This document shows, piece after piece, positions 30,451 to 41,428 of a DNA stretch of 41,428 bases (position 1 is the stretch's first letter; every line of letters starts with the position of its first letter). The notes under the pieces are model-generated. The model saw only the letters and a list, made by a program, of their open reading frames with translations, did not search any database and had not been told where the DNA came from. Source of the stretch: Cruorifilaria tuberocauda (taxonomy: Eukaryota > Nematoda > Chromadorea > Rhabditida > Onchocercidae); assembly GCA_013365365.1 (NCBI GenBank), contig JABVXU010000472.1, positions 1 to 41,428 of the forward strand, given 5' to 3'. The position numbers and the translations under genes were made by a program.

Positions 30451-33400
30451 TCACCTTTTTAAAGAGCATGCATATACATTTTCAGCTTTTATTACATTAC
30501 TTTTAATTAATCCAACAGTTGCCAATTTAACTCGTCGTTGATTTACTGATCCAATACTTTCCGTTTGTTCATTACCATTTATGTTATTACTGGTGGATAT
30601 TGATCGGTAGGATCCGTTACTAGACGTTTTTCCGGACAATGTTGAAGATCTTGATGATGATGCTTAAAGGAAAAGTGATAAGAAACTAAAAATAAATCTT
30701 ATCCTTCCATCAATAAATCTTTCCTTTTCTCTTCTTTCAGAATGATTTGTTATAAAATTAAAATGTTGACGAAAATTTTTCGATATAAAATTACCAAATA
30801 ATGCATTTTTAGCATTGACAATAACTTCAATGCACCATGATAAGGATTCTCGATCAACAAGTTCAGCATACTGATAGCATAATTGTGACCAATGAAGATA
30901 TGATGTTAATTTGTTAACATCATCCACATCACGTAACATTTCAAACATCTTCCGGTATTTTTCCTCAAATTTATACCAATCTGTTAAAACAGCTCAAATA
31001 TTTTATTCAATGATTTATTGATTGATTAATTGAATTGAATAATTATTATGATTTCTCGAATGCATTTAATATTGCATCAAAAACTTATGAGCAGATTAAA
31101 TAAATAAACAAACAAACTAGTAAACAATAATGTTGGGAGAAAGAAATAATTAGTTGAGAAATTGAAAATCATACCTTAACTTCAAGAAATAATCGAAGGC
31201 GTTCCGCAGGATTACTGATGAATCTCATTTGACAATAACACCAATTTAAAATGTACTGATATTGAGTCAACCATTGAAAGTCACGTGAATCTGAAATTTC
31301 AAATTTCATTACTTCAACAAATTCTTTCATCATAAATAATATATTTTATACTTCATGAACACTTAAAAATTCTGCTATAAAACACGTATTTTACGTATTC
31401 ACAATCAAATAGTTACTTAACGTATCTATAATGATATTACACATAAAGTATAAAAAATGCAGCCTTGGTTCGAATAGCAATATTTTCTCTATAATATTTT
31501 GATAATGATAATTAAAGACATGATTTGTTCCGTAAAACAATGAAACATTAAAAAGAAAACGAAAAGTATACGAACAAATTTGAATTTCATTTATGGCATA
31601 AATTGCACTTTTCAATTCGTAAATTCTTTCCGAATGTTCTTTACAGTTATTAAATCGTTCCATAAATGTTTTTCGTAATAATTCCAAATCTGTTGCTGTT
31701 ATGCTGAAATAATTAATTAATTGGAAATTTATTCTCTCATTTTTCTTCCATTCAAAAACATTTATTTCTCAAATTTATTGAATTAAGAAAATTGTAGAAT
31801 TGAATGATTAGAAGAATTTTTTCCAAACTTGATTTATTTAAACATGATTGAAAAAGAAAATTTTTAAAAGATTGAATAATTTGATTAAATGTTTGAAAAA
31901 GAAAAGTTCTAAAGTTGAATGATTTGATTTTATTTGATTTGAACGATTGGAAAAATAAATGAAATGAATAGAAACGATTACATTAGCATTACATTCAACT
32001 TCGCAAGCTTCCTCAGATAAAATTCCATTTTCGTTGTGGTGACTTAAAAATTCAAATTTAAATTTTTGACTGGATTGAAAAAGTTATGTACGTACCCATC
32101 AGATGATTTGGCTAATCGTCTGATCAAGTAGCGATCACGGCAATTTTCTGGTAATCGTCGCTCGTTGGTACTTTTTTGTTGCAATAACGATTGTGACATC
32201 AATGGATGCAACGAATTATTCCCTTTAACAGTGAAATCAATTCTTTCTTTCTTTTTAAATTTTTAATTCGAAAAATTTTTTTGAAAAAATATTAAATTCC
32301 AATACTCATTTATTCTAATTCTAATTTATTGCACTGATTGTAAACATTAAAGAGTTTACAAAGAGACGTTCAAAAAATTTAATTCCTACAATTATATGAA
32401 AGTATCAATTAATCAATAAACATACAATACGCAAATGAAGTATTTCTACAAATAATGTAAGTATAGCTAATAAATTATGAATTAGAGAAAAAATTTGAAT
32501 GAAGATTTGGAAAAACTGGCATGTATTAGACGATTCTTTTACGACAATTATTTTATGATAATTTATTCTTTGCATGATAATCATAAAAGAATTATCTAAT
32601 GTATGCAAGTTTTTTTGAATCTTTATTTTTTAAGAAGTTTTTTTTTAATTTTTTAATTTATAAAAATTATTCGAAGTCGAAAATGTAAAATTTGAAAGAG
32701 TGAATGAATAAATAAATGTGCTATTATAAATTATATAAAGCTAAAATTATCTCAGAGAGATATATTATGCAAATAAATTTAACATTCTTTTTATTTTGAA
32801 ATAGTTTTGTTTGCAAAATGAATAACTATGACAAATATATCAAAACAGGAAAAGTTTTATGTGAAATGTGAAAATTAAGCTATAACAAGTAAACCTATTA
32901 AAAAACATTGGAAAGTGATATAAACTAAGATTAATGAAAAGGAAAAAATGATTAGAAGATTAGTGAAATCAGGTTATTTGCAATCATCACAAGTCAAAAG
33001 TATCGAAGATATTTAATTCATTTATTCGATTAATTTTAGCTCATTGGATAATTTTTCACGAAGTTATGTGATAAGTTGAGAAGAGCAATTGACAAATTTT
33101 AGATTTATTTCTTTCAATTTTGTAATTTGTATTTGAAGAAAAATTTTTGAATACTTTTTTCTGAAACTATGATAAATCATGAATTCCAGATAACATCACT
33201 TCAACAAATAGATTTTATGCTATCATCTTCATTTTTCATTTCATTAATTCTCTACAAATCAGTGACAACCTAGATATCTTAACAGCTAACAAAAGCTTCC
33301 AATAAGATGACTTGGAATTAAAATATTATCATATCATGCCTCAAATAAGCAACCAAAGAGTGATAAAGTGATTAGGAAACTATGATAAAAGAGAAATTTT

Positions 33401-34932
33401 AATGCTTGAAGATGAAAATATATGATAATTCGAAGATTTATATTTACATCAAAATAATTCATTCCTTAATTCCTAAAATGTTTTACATGATCGGATCTGA
33501 TCGGACTTCCACTTGGATATAAAAGAGATAAATATTCGTACGGAAAAAATTAATCTTAAAAAAGATGATCAAGTTTATAACCTCATACAAAGATTAACTC
33601 ATGAATAACTAGGATAAATTAATCTTTAGCAAATTTCTTCCCAAATTTATCAAATATTTTTAACGATACCGCTTCTTATCACAACAATCATTCCTTCTTG
33701 AAACAATAGAGTGATAAGATTTAGATTGCCATTGAGAAAAGTAGCAAATTTAAGAGGAAGGAATGAGAGAAAGTAATTGAACGTTCGGAAAAAAATCTTA
33801 TGAAGGACAGGATTACAAAAATTTTGAAAAATAATTTTCCTTCAAAAAAATATTCTGATTAGAGTGATTGGAAAGGAAATCACAAAAGCGCATTGCGGTA
33901 AATGTTTTTGAGAAAGCTATGCAGAAAACAGAAATCTGATATTTTTTCGTTTTTAATTTCTCTAAAAATTTCAACCATTGATTCGCAATAATTTAAATTC
34001 ACATTTTTCTGAAATTTTCCCGCTTCTTTTAAGTTATATTTTACATAAAAAGAAATTACCAAATATGCATAGTAATTTATCGATATGAAATGAAACCACA
34101 ATCAAAGTAACGAAACAAAAATAAAACCAATGATCAAATTAATTTAACTATTGCAGTGAAATTCCCGTATACTAGAAAATAGATTTTTTTTTCCAAAAAA
34201 AAGTGCTGATACTTAAAAATAAAATCTTCAATTGATTGCTATTTTCTCATCTTTGATTTTATTATGATTTTCAAAATATGAATTTTTTTCTGTGTGCATA
34301 TCAAATACAGTTGTATCAATGAATATCTTTTCAAGTTTATCAGTATAAATGATTACTAGTAAGAACTGTGATACTGTGTTTACGTGAGGTTTGTTAAATT
34401 TCATTTTCTAATTCTGAGTAAACTAATAAAATTCAATGAGTTGCCAGAAAATCGGAGATAAAGAATAAGCAGAGAAAAAATTCCGCCAGAATTATTTTTT
34501 CTTCGATAAAATGGGAAACGACGATAAATTTGTTTTTATTGAATGAATACTTTTTAAATTGACTTAAATTTAATTCTGAAAAGAAATTTTTTGAAAAGAA
34601 AATTATATTAGTAATCATTAATTAAATATTATTTATCAAATCATTGCATACTGTAATGAGCGATAATTTTTTTTTTTACATAAAAAAACTTCAATCTCAG
34701 ATATTTCAATCAAAGTAATACATATCAACTAGTGGTATTTTTGTAATTGTATTTGATCGATTTAAATTTGATAATGAACTGATCAATCAATTAGTCAATA
34801 AAGCAAGAACTAACCATTATTTGTATCAACTGAGTTATTAGCATAATCGAATTCAGCAATACTATTTCTTTTCCATCTTTTATTATGACCGCATGATAGT
34901 AATACAACATTCATCATTTCTGCCGTAGTCAT
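30451..34932 (-). CDS. Unknown 289-residue helical protein, six exons
   Basis: Function not recognised. Exons: 34932-34815, 32222-32096, 31703-31576, 31290-31175, 30963-30795, 30662-30451, all phase-consistent, with a 2.6-kb first intron. The start MTTAEMMNVV is followed by a polar part (to about 80). Residues about 85-220 look like a bundle of amphipathic helices with many aromatic residues: TATDLELLRKTFMERFNN, LTQYQYILNWCYCQMRF, then PAERLRLFLEV and LHWSQLCYQYAELVDRESLS, then WCIEVIVNAKNALF. The last 69 residues are Ser/Asn-rich and probably disordered (SSSRSSTLSG to the end). No signal peptide or membrane helix. The acceptor of exon 5 is the weakest point: the better site (TTAACAG, 20 bases upstream) would need a different phase or an unseen micro-exon. 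The final AAAAG|GTGATC could also be a donor, so the C-terminus may be longer. Spectrin-like or adaptor helices are conceivable but unproven. Confidence 0.66.
31845..31932. repeat. Two-copy diverged direct repeat in an intron
   Basis: ATGATTGAAAAAGAAAATTT... and ATGTTTGAAAAAGAAAAGTT... start about 45 bases apart and stay similar for about 42 bases. A local duplication in the intron between the second and third exons of the 289-residue gene. Confidence 0.65.
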
Positions 34933-35788
34933 TGTTTAGCAAATTGCTAATTAGTATTATTTTGCTAGTTTTAGAAATTTCGACATATCTGAAACTGGCA
35001 ATAGCATAATTGTTGCTTTCATGTAATTAATGATAATCATTATCATCGTTATCTTATCATCACATTAAATTTACAAAATGAATCAGCAAAGTAATCATCA
35101 AATGAGCGAAAAATATTCATGCAGTCTATGAGTAATGCAAGGAAGTGAAATCTATCAGTACTCAAAAGAATTTTAAAAAATTTAACTGTCCTCGAAGAGT
35201 TATCAATGAAGAAATTATTTTTATTAAGCGGATAAAGATAGAGAAGAAATCAAGATAATGAAAAATGATAAATGACAAAGGGAATAATGATACGAACAAC
35301 AAAATGTTTTAATTACTTAAAAAATAATCTTGATTAAATCAATAAAGTAAATATAATAGAATAATCATTTCGTCTTTCAAATTATATTACTACTAGAATA
35401 TTTATTATATGATAAAATCTCCGATAGTTATCACTTTGAATTATTAAAATGAGATATTCTATGAAATGATTATTTTAAAGTATTATCACTATTAGTTTCT
35501 TTCTAGTGCTAATTAAGCAGAAACCTAGTACTAAAGAATAATTGAATTTTTGCATGATAAATGAAATTACAGATTGATTTGTTATTATTTCGAGGAAATG
35601 ATGATGAACTTTTGAAAAGTTTCTTCGTTTTCTTCTTCAAATCTTTTCAAAAAAGTTTTTCACGAACTTCTGATTTCCGGTTTTTTGATAAATGAATGAA
35701 AAGGAGAAAAAAAGAAATGAAAGAGAAGAAGGGAAAAAGGGAACGCTAAACTTGAATTAAAAAAAATGATTCATAGCTAATTCCAGGA

Positions 35789-35992
35789 ATGAATAGAGAA
35801 GAAAATGATGACAGAAAGGAAAATGACGAAAAAATGATAAATGATAAAGGGAATGATATGAATGGAAAGATAAATAATATGATAAGAACGAAGAAATTCT
35901 ACACTTTATATGCATTCCTTTTTTATTTCATTTCAATTTTTTTTTATCAGAAAAAATCTCATCACAATTTTATAATTGATATTATTTACTAG
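35789..35992 (+). CDS. Doubtful 67-codon frame with hydrophobic tail
   Basis: ATG lies two bases after ATTCCAG, a good trans-splice position. The first 33 residues are repetitive and polar (Glu/Asn/Asp/Lys, from a purine-rich tract), followed by a hydrophobic stretch FYTLYAFLFYFISIFFY. A tail-anchored small protein is possible, but both halves could come from low-complexity DNA. Confidence 0.12.
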   Translation: MNREENDDRKENDEKMINDKGNDMNGKINNMIRTKKFYTLYAFLFYFISIFFYQKKSHHNFIIDIIY

Positions 35993-36589
35993 CAAAGATT
36001 AATTATTATTCATTAAAAAAATTTAAATTTCATTTTATAGTAAATATTATCAGATAATTTTAACAATTTTTAAACTATTTATTCATTTTTTCTTTTTTGA
36101 AATTGTTGTTGGATGATTGAATTTCATGCATAATTTTTGTGAATTAGGAAAAATAAAACGATCTTTTTGTATTCTATTTTATTGCATAAAATAAATTTGA
36201 ATGAAAAAAAGTTCAAATGAAAAAATAATTTGGGACAAATTTTGCAAACAAAAATAGTGGAAAAGATGATGAAAAATTCTTTTTTTACACCATTAAACAT
36301 TTTATGTGAAAGGAAATTATGCGAAATATAAGAAAGGTAAAAGGAATGATAATTATCGATTGCTTAATTACTTATGCTAATAATTATGCTGAAGAAATTA
36401 AAATTTCTTCGATTAAATTGCTAAGCTTATCTTTTTTCCTTTTCCTTTTCCTTCCAATTATTGTAATGAACGATTTAATTTACTGTTTAAAACGTGAAAT
36501 GAGAACAACAAATGATTAGGCAAGAAGTCATTCATTTAATTTGCACTTTAATAGGAGCAGAATTTAAAATAAACATAACTATGTATCTA

Positions 36590-36720
36590 TATAACTATAA
36601 TATAAATACACAACTATAGTAAATATACAACCATAACATAAATATATAACTATAATATAAATATATAACTATAATATAAGTATATAACTATAATATAATA
36701 TAAATATATAACTATAACAT
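36590..36720. repeat. Tandem repeat, unit about 19 bp, about seven copies
   Basis: Unit close to ATAACTATAATATAAATAT, first copies diverged, the last four nearly identical; one copy has an extra ATATA. A+T-only minisatellite. Confidence 0.85.
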
Positions 36721-37162
36721 AATCGTTTAGATAAAAAAAGGAAATATACTAGAATCTGTTTAATAAAAGAAATTTATTAAATAAAACAAATTTCCATATT
36801 TAATAAAATAAATTTGCAAAAAGAAAAGTTTTTGATCTTTCATTAAATAAATTAATTATAAAATAAGGGAAAAATTTTCTTCACAAACAAAAAATGCATT
36901 CATATATTAATTATTGAATAATTTATGTGAAATGATCGAGAAAAGAGAAAATCTATACTGAAATTTAATCTGCTTTATAAGGATTATTAGTACTGACGAA
37001 TATTTGAGCCAATTATTATAGTTGAAATAATTTTTTAGCGAAAAAAAATCATTGAATACACTTATTTTTAATTCTGAAATTCTTGAAATGCTTAAAATCA
37101 TATTATTTTTTGGAATATAACTAACAAATGATCGTATCTTTAAGGTTAGCATTTCAGTTGAA

Positions 37163-37188
37163 TTAATTATTATTATTATTATTATTAT
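37163..37188. repeat. (ATT)n microsatellite
   Basis: Run of about eight ATT units; it explains the poly-Ile start of the minus-strand frame covering it. Confidence 0.9.
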
Positions 37189-38582
37189 CTTAATCATTTT
37201 CACTTTGATTTAAAGTGCTATAATAAGTTTAGTTATAGCGATATGATAGTGTAATTGTTTGATGATTGTCAATCATGTAATCATACTGATTATAATGATG
37301 TGATATTTGTTTGTTGTTCATCTACGAATTTGTTGAATAACATCAAATTATTGAAAATTAATCGAATGTTTGAGGAGATTTTTGATTTCATGATCACTTA
37401 TCTTCATCATTTTATTGTCATTTTCTTTTCTTGATAATCAAAATTTTAGCAAAAATATTGAAATTAAACTATTTAACTTGTATTCTTTCTTCGAATTTGT
37501 ATTAATTTTCATTGTTCCCTTTTTATTTTTTGTTTGTTTGTTTAAACGATAAGCAAATACTCAAATTTAATGCAAATAATTTTTTTTTTAATTCAATAGA
37601 ATCATAGAAATAGAATTAAATTAAAAAAAGAAAAAATTAAATTAAATTGAAATTGCTAACTTAAAAGATTATATTATTACCGAGAACTGATTGAATGTGC
37701 CATCTATATAATTATTTCTTTTCCTAGCTAAGCAACTGATCACTGATCATTCAAAGTGCATAGCATAGAAAGTTTTTTAAACAAAATAATTAGTCCCGGT
37801 AGCTTTAGCACTTATCGACCTATAAGAAGTGAAAAAACGCGGTAGGCTATATTAGATAATATTTCATCAAGGAGCGATGACATTTATGTTACTAAGTAGT
37901 CAAATGATGAGTACCATGCGACAAGCATAGGATAAGTATACATTCAATTAAATAAAATTTAAATTTAGACAAAATTTATATAACAAATATAACTAAGCAT
38001 TTTCTCTTTCTTTAGATTTAAGTTATGTTATTTGATAGGCGAAATGAAAATTTCAAATATTCCAACTGATAAAGATTTTATAAAACGACTATCATCATTA
38101 GTTTTATTATCACTGACCTATGCTTTTCCGATATTTTATTAAAAATTTTTGACCTTGCAAATGCAGCTTATGAATCAAATTGATTACTTTGACTTGCTAC
38201 TATTCAATTTTAATCTGCACCCTAACTAATCGGAATGTCTTTCGGATAAGTGATATTTTTACTTCTTCAAGTTACCCAACATTTATCATTGTCATTTAAG
38301 CAAAATGTTTACTCTGGTTATGACTGATCAAGAAAAAAATTGATCGATCGAACATTTTAAATTAATATTACTAATTTCGTGGATTAATTAATTCACATAC
38401 TTAAAATAGTGATTGAAAGATAGGAAGAGCAATAAAATAAAGTTTTAGTTTTTTTAAAAAACTACTCACCAAAATATCAATTTATTTCCTACTTCTGCTA
38501 AGAAGTGGAAGAAAAAAAGAAAATAAGAAGAAAATGTTTAATTCGTACTTACCTTTTCTCTTTCTTTTTCTTCTTGAAAGAA

Positions 38583-38585
<3 letters not shown>

Positions 38586-38613
<28 letters not shown>
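38586..38613. repeat. (GA)n microsatellite
   Basis: About 14 uninterrupted GA units. Confidence 0.95.
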
Positions 38614-38619
<6 letters not shown>

Positions 38620-38907
38620 GAGGATAAATGACAGTATCTTGATTAAAGGAACTTTATATAGGCCAAAAACAGTTCCATAATTACAGCCCCTTGCTAATTA
38701 ATCATTTTAATAGATTAGTTGTTGTACTTTTGACAGCAATAAAACTTCAACATTTGACAATTTAGGTATATTTGATAGGAATACTGTGTAAAACAGTACA
38801 ATATTCACTCAGTGTAATATGATTAAAAATTATCAAGCAACTTTTTCATGTTATCACTTCATTGCTTTATTACCACCTGTATTTGTCTGATTACTTTTTA
38901 TACAATG

Positions 38908-39017
38908 AATGAGTAATAATTATCGCGATTCTTTTCGATCAATTCCTAAATATCTTTCAAAATGGACAATTGACCATATACGGTCAATTGCATCTGAATG
39001 GACACTGTTGGACGGCA
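38908..39017 (+). CDS. Competing candidate first exon on the plus strand
   Basis: ATG AGT AAT... encodes MSNNYRDSFRSIPKYL, then SKWTIDHIRSIASEWTLLDG, and ends at GGC AG|GTAGAA, a fair donor in phase 2. It overlaps the minus-strand candidate exon almost fully. No convincing downstream exon was found (the next acceptor-like site, TTTTTTAG at 39181, leads to a stop after six codons). Only one of the two is likely to be real. Confidence 0.25.
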
Positions 39018-39051
39018 GGTAGAAATGAAGAAGCGCAGCTTTATTATATAC
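38920..39051 (-). CDS. Candidate last exon of an unidentified gene (43 codons)
   Basis: After an acceptor CCTGTCAG the frame reads VYNKAALLHFYLPSNSV, then HSDAIDRIWSIVHFERYLGI, then DRKESR and TAA. A minus-strand AATAAA (plus 38866-38871) lies about 50 bases beyond the stop, as expected of a terminal exon. Composition is clearly more coding-like than the flanks. The rest of the gene should lie to the right, but I could not assemble it with confidence up to the window end. The plus strand of the same DNA also reads as a plausible first exon (38908-39017), so strand is not settled. Family not recognised. Confidence 0.38.
   Translation of the reverse strand, partial: VYNKAALLHFYLPSNSVHSDAIDRIWSIVHFERYLGIDRKESR
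38967..38990. repeat. Inverted repeat with 9-bp arms
   Basis: CAATTGACC (38967-38975) and GGTCAATTG (38982-38990) around ATATAC. It sits inside the coding-like segment. Confidence 0.75.
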
Positions 39052-41428
39052 CTGACAGGTAAAACTTACTTTCAATTAAGTTTTATTAGAGAGAAGAAAC
39101 TAATCATTTCGTTTTCTCTATGAATAATAAATGTATTTCTATTAAAGAATTAATCTTTCATTATCACTTTTTACTTTTTTAGGATATTAGTTAGCTTATA
39201 GTCAATTTTTTAACCGACAAAAACTCTCATATGAAATTCATGCTTTAATTTCAATTCTCATTCTTCAATGTATTGGTGGGTAGCAAATTAATCAAATTAC
39301 TAGTGATAATTTAAGAAAGGTGAAAGAGTCAAAGAAAAGAAGGAGATATTGAAAAGTATGTGGTACCACAGTTTAGAAATTACTAAGCAAAAAACAATGG
39401 AATTAAAGCAAACAAAAAACATTTAATGAAATTAGGACAAATAGCAAAGAATACAAAGATTATACTATAAATTTGCTAATTTTGAAACGTTTAACACTAA
39501 TTAATTAATTTGCTAATTAAATATAAAAGCATATGAATGAATTTAGTCACCGATTTTATGCAATTAAATTTAATCATAAAATAAGCATTTAAATTAACTA
39601 AGCGATCATTTAAGAAGAAAACAACATGATTACGTTATTAATAGTTGAATTATAGAATTTAAGCATAATATTATAAGTAATAATAAGTACTGATACAATT
39701 ATGGAATATTACAAGTTAACAGTAAGAAATAATAAAAAAATTACTAAATGATATGTTTATCATAAAATTCGCAGATTTTAAATTTGAAAATTTTAATAAT
39801 TTTTTTTAGACATAATTATAATTATATTTGGAAATAGAAGAATTTTTTATTGATAACTTTTTTACTGCAAACTAATTTAAAAATGAAAGATTTTGAAAGA
39901 ATGAAAGTTGATCGTACGATTGTTTGAAGGAATAACGTATGGAGGTGAAGTGTTTACTTTAATGGAACAAGTGATTGCTACTGATACACTGTTAAATTGT
40001 TATTAATCATGGAAAAATACCGAAGTGAACCGGTTTTCAAGTTCCGTTTTTTCTATTCTCAATGAAATATTATACTTAAAGTGATATGAAGTGGTAACTT
40101 CATGATCATTTGATGATAGAAATACTGATGGTGGAAATATTTATTTCCAACTTTATAGGACGAAAAAATCTCAACCAATTGGTGTATATAGCAAGTAATA
40201 TGACATTAAGATATCATTTGAGATCGATAATTTAGTGATAAGCTAATGATAAGAAAATTGGTAATAAAAAGATTTTGTGTTTCGGTTTTCTTTATTTCTT
40301 TTAAAATGTTTACTTATACGTTTTATTTGTTATTTCAATAGCAACTATGGGAAAAGAAATCGATAAATTATATGAATTTTTGATTAACAGCACTATTAAG
40401 AAAACTGATAAACTGATAATTTTTTTTATTCAAATAGTAAAACAATACCGATAATCTTGTTGCATTCGAATAAATTTATGAGGACGATGAAATTTAATTA
40501 TTTGAAAATGAAATTATCTGATTATTTATCAGTGACCATATCACAAACAACGTTGCGCTTTTTATTGAAAACTTATCATTATGCAATGATTGAAAATTGC
40601 AACTTGAATTTTAAAAAGAAAAGTGAAATTAAATGAAAATCCGTAATTAATGTGAAACAATAAATGAAAGATAAAAGAGAGAGAGAGAGAGGGAGAGAAT
40701 TAAAGAAAGAATGGTTAAAAATTATGTAACACAGCTAGTGATTAGCTGTTTTTCAAAAAGAAAGTGAAAAATGAAAAAAATTTTTAGCTTAAAAGCAAAA
40801 AATGATTCATAACATTCTATCATATGTTTCTGAATGAAAAAATCCTTTAAAATTGCAAAACATTAGCTAGTTGCAATACTGCAATTCCCATTTCTTATTA
40901 AGGCATTAATTTTAAAATGAAATTTCCAGGTGTGAAATAGTTATTTAAATCGTAAAAATCAAGTTTCAATATATAAAAGTTTTCAACATTTATATATGCA
41001 ATTTCTATATCTATAATTCATAAACATCTATCAGTCTATTATTAGGAAGTTTCTAATAGTAATCAAAAGAAATATAATTATTAAAATTCATTATAATTCG
41101 TTGTGAGTATATTTGATTCAACAATTGTAAATTATTAATGGTTTCTGCAAATATCACGAATCAAAAATCATCATTGATGATTGCTGTTATAGGATGATCA
41201 GTGATTGGTGTAGAAATGATTTTAATACAAAAATGATAATATAATAAGTAAAACTGTAGAACTGCTAAAATTTTAAATGAATTGAATAATGACTTTAAAA
41301 AAGAGTGTATATTTTTGTGAACAATAGGATTGTATCAATTTTTTTTTCTTTAAAATAAACAAATAGAAAGAAGATAGAAGAGAAGAAATGAATAATAAGT
41401 GATATTATTATTATTAATCATTATCAAT
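39052..41428. other. A+T-rich region without a confident gene
   Basis: No complete gene. Short coding-like bits occur near 39940-40020 and 40540-40630 but on different strands and without matching splice phases. A GA tract is at 40675-40698. If the minus-strand exon at 38920-39051 is real, its upstream exons should lie here or beyond the window. Confidence 0.5.
40675..40698. repeat. (GA)n microsatellite
   Basis: GA run with one GGG interruption. Confidence 0.93.

Larger units (their letters stand above)
34933..38919. other. A+T-rich region without a confident gene
   Basis: No spliced gene found. Present are a roughly 19-bp tandem repeat (36590-36720), an (ATT)n run (37163-37188), a GA tract (38586-38613) and a few short open frames. 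The frame 35789-35992 has an acceptor-like ATTCCAG two bases before its ATG and a hydrophobic tail, and is noted separately. Confidence 0.55.

Noticed and set aside
30795..30963. Resemblance of LVDRESLSWCIEVI to the mediator subunit MED12 N-terminal region
   Set aside because: Only about a dozen residues fit; neighbouring exons and spacing do not match MED12, so I do not assign it.
31455..31475. GGTTCGAA, like a tRNA B box
   Set aside because: No A box or cloverleaf at the right distance; it lies in or next to an intron of the 289-residue gene.
36907..37203. 98-codon minus-strand frame
   Set aside because: Begins in an (ATT)n microsatellite and continues in low-complexity A+T-rich codons.
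37684..37703. Minus-strand ATG directly after TATATAG encoding MAHSISS and a GTAATA donor
   Set aside because: Does not join in frame with the first exon of the 289-residue gene or with any other exon.
37796..37845. Plus-strand stretch PGSFSTYRPIRSEKT between an acceptor-like TTAG and a GTAGGC donor
   Set aside because: Too short, weak splice sites, and no partner exon in phase.

Overview
The window looks like nuclear DNA of a parasitic roundworm, probably a clade III (filarial-type) nematode. This is inferred from the very high A+T content, many small exons with short introns, TTTTCAG-type splice acceptors, candidate trans-splice acceptors just before start codons, many GA/CA microsatellites, and animal gene families with nematode-like structure. 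No prokaryotic operon, CRISPR array, rRNA, tRNA, or intact transposon was recognised. All exon models were worked out by eye from splice consensus, reading phase and family motifs.

Layout. 1-2358: no gene seen, one hairpin and one direct repeat. 2359-2950 (-): two-exon gene for a 138-residue coiled-coil protein of unknown family. 4254-4981 (-): three-exon gene for a 117-residue Cys-rich single-pass membrane protein with a signal peptide. 4982-6645: no confident gene; one 140-codon open frame and a GC-richer patch. 7191-9203 (-): six-exon gene for a ZFAND2/AIRAP-like protein (C. elegans aip-1 type) with two complete AN1 zinc fingers and a UIM-like helix. 9204-10277: divergent promoter region with a near-perfect heat-shock element and nuclear-receptor-like repeats. 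10340-13153 (+): eight-exon divergent phospholipid scramblase. 13884-22956 (-): 23-exon TRPC channel of about 1028 residues (trp-1/trp-2 type), converging tail to tail with the scramblase. 22957-30450: 7.5 kb without a confident gene, with a decayed ~56-bp tandem repeat. 30451-34932 (-): six-exon gene for a 289-residue helical protein of unknown family. 34933-41428: mostly non-coding A+T-rich DNA with one short coding-like segment (38920-39051) open on both strands.

The best functional story is the centre. The ZFAND2 gene protects the proteasome during arsenite and heat stress in known animals. It has a textbook heat-shock element about 200 bp upstream of its candidate trans-splice site, and it shares its promoter region with a scramblase that has lost two acidic residues of the family's calcium site. 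The TRPC gene next door shows a plausible choice between two C-termini through a 71-nt intron. The unknown 117-, 138- and 289-residue proteins are the candidates for undescribed biology.
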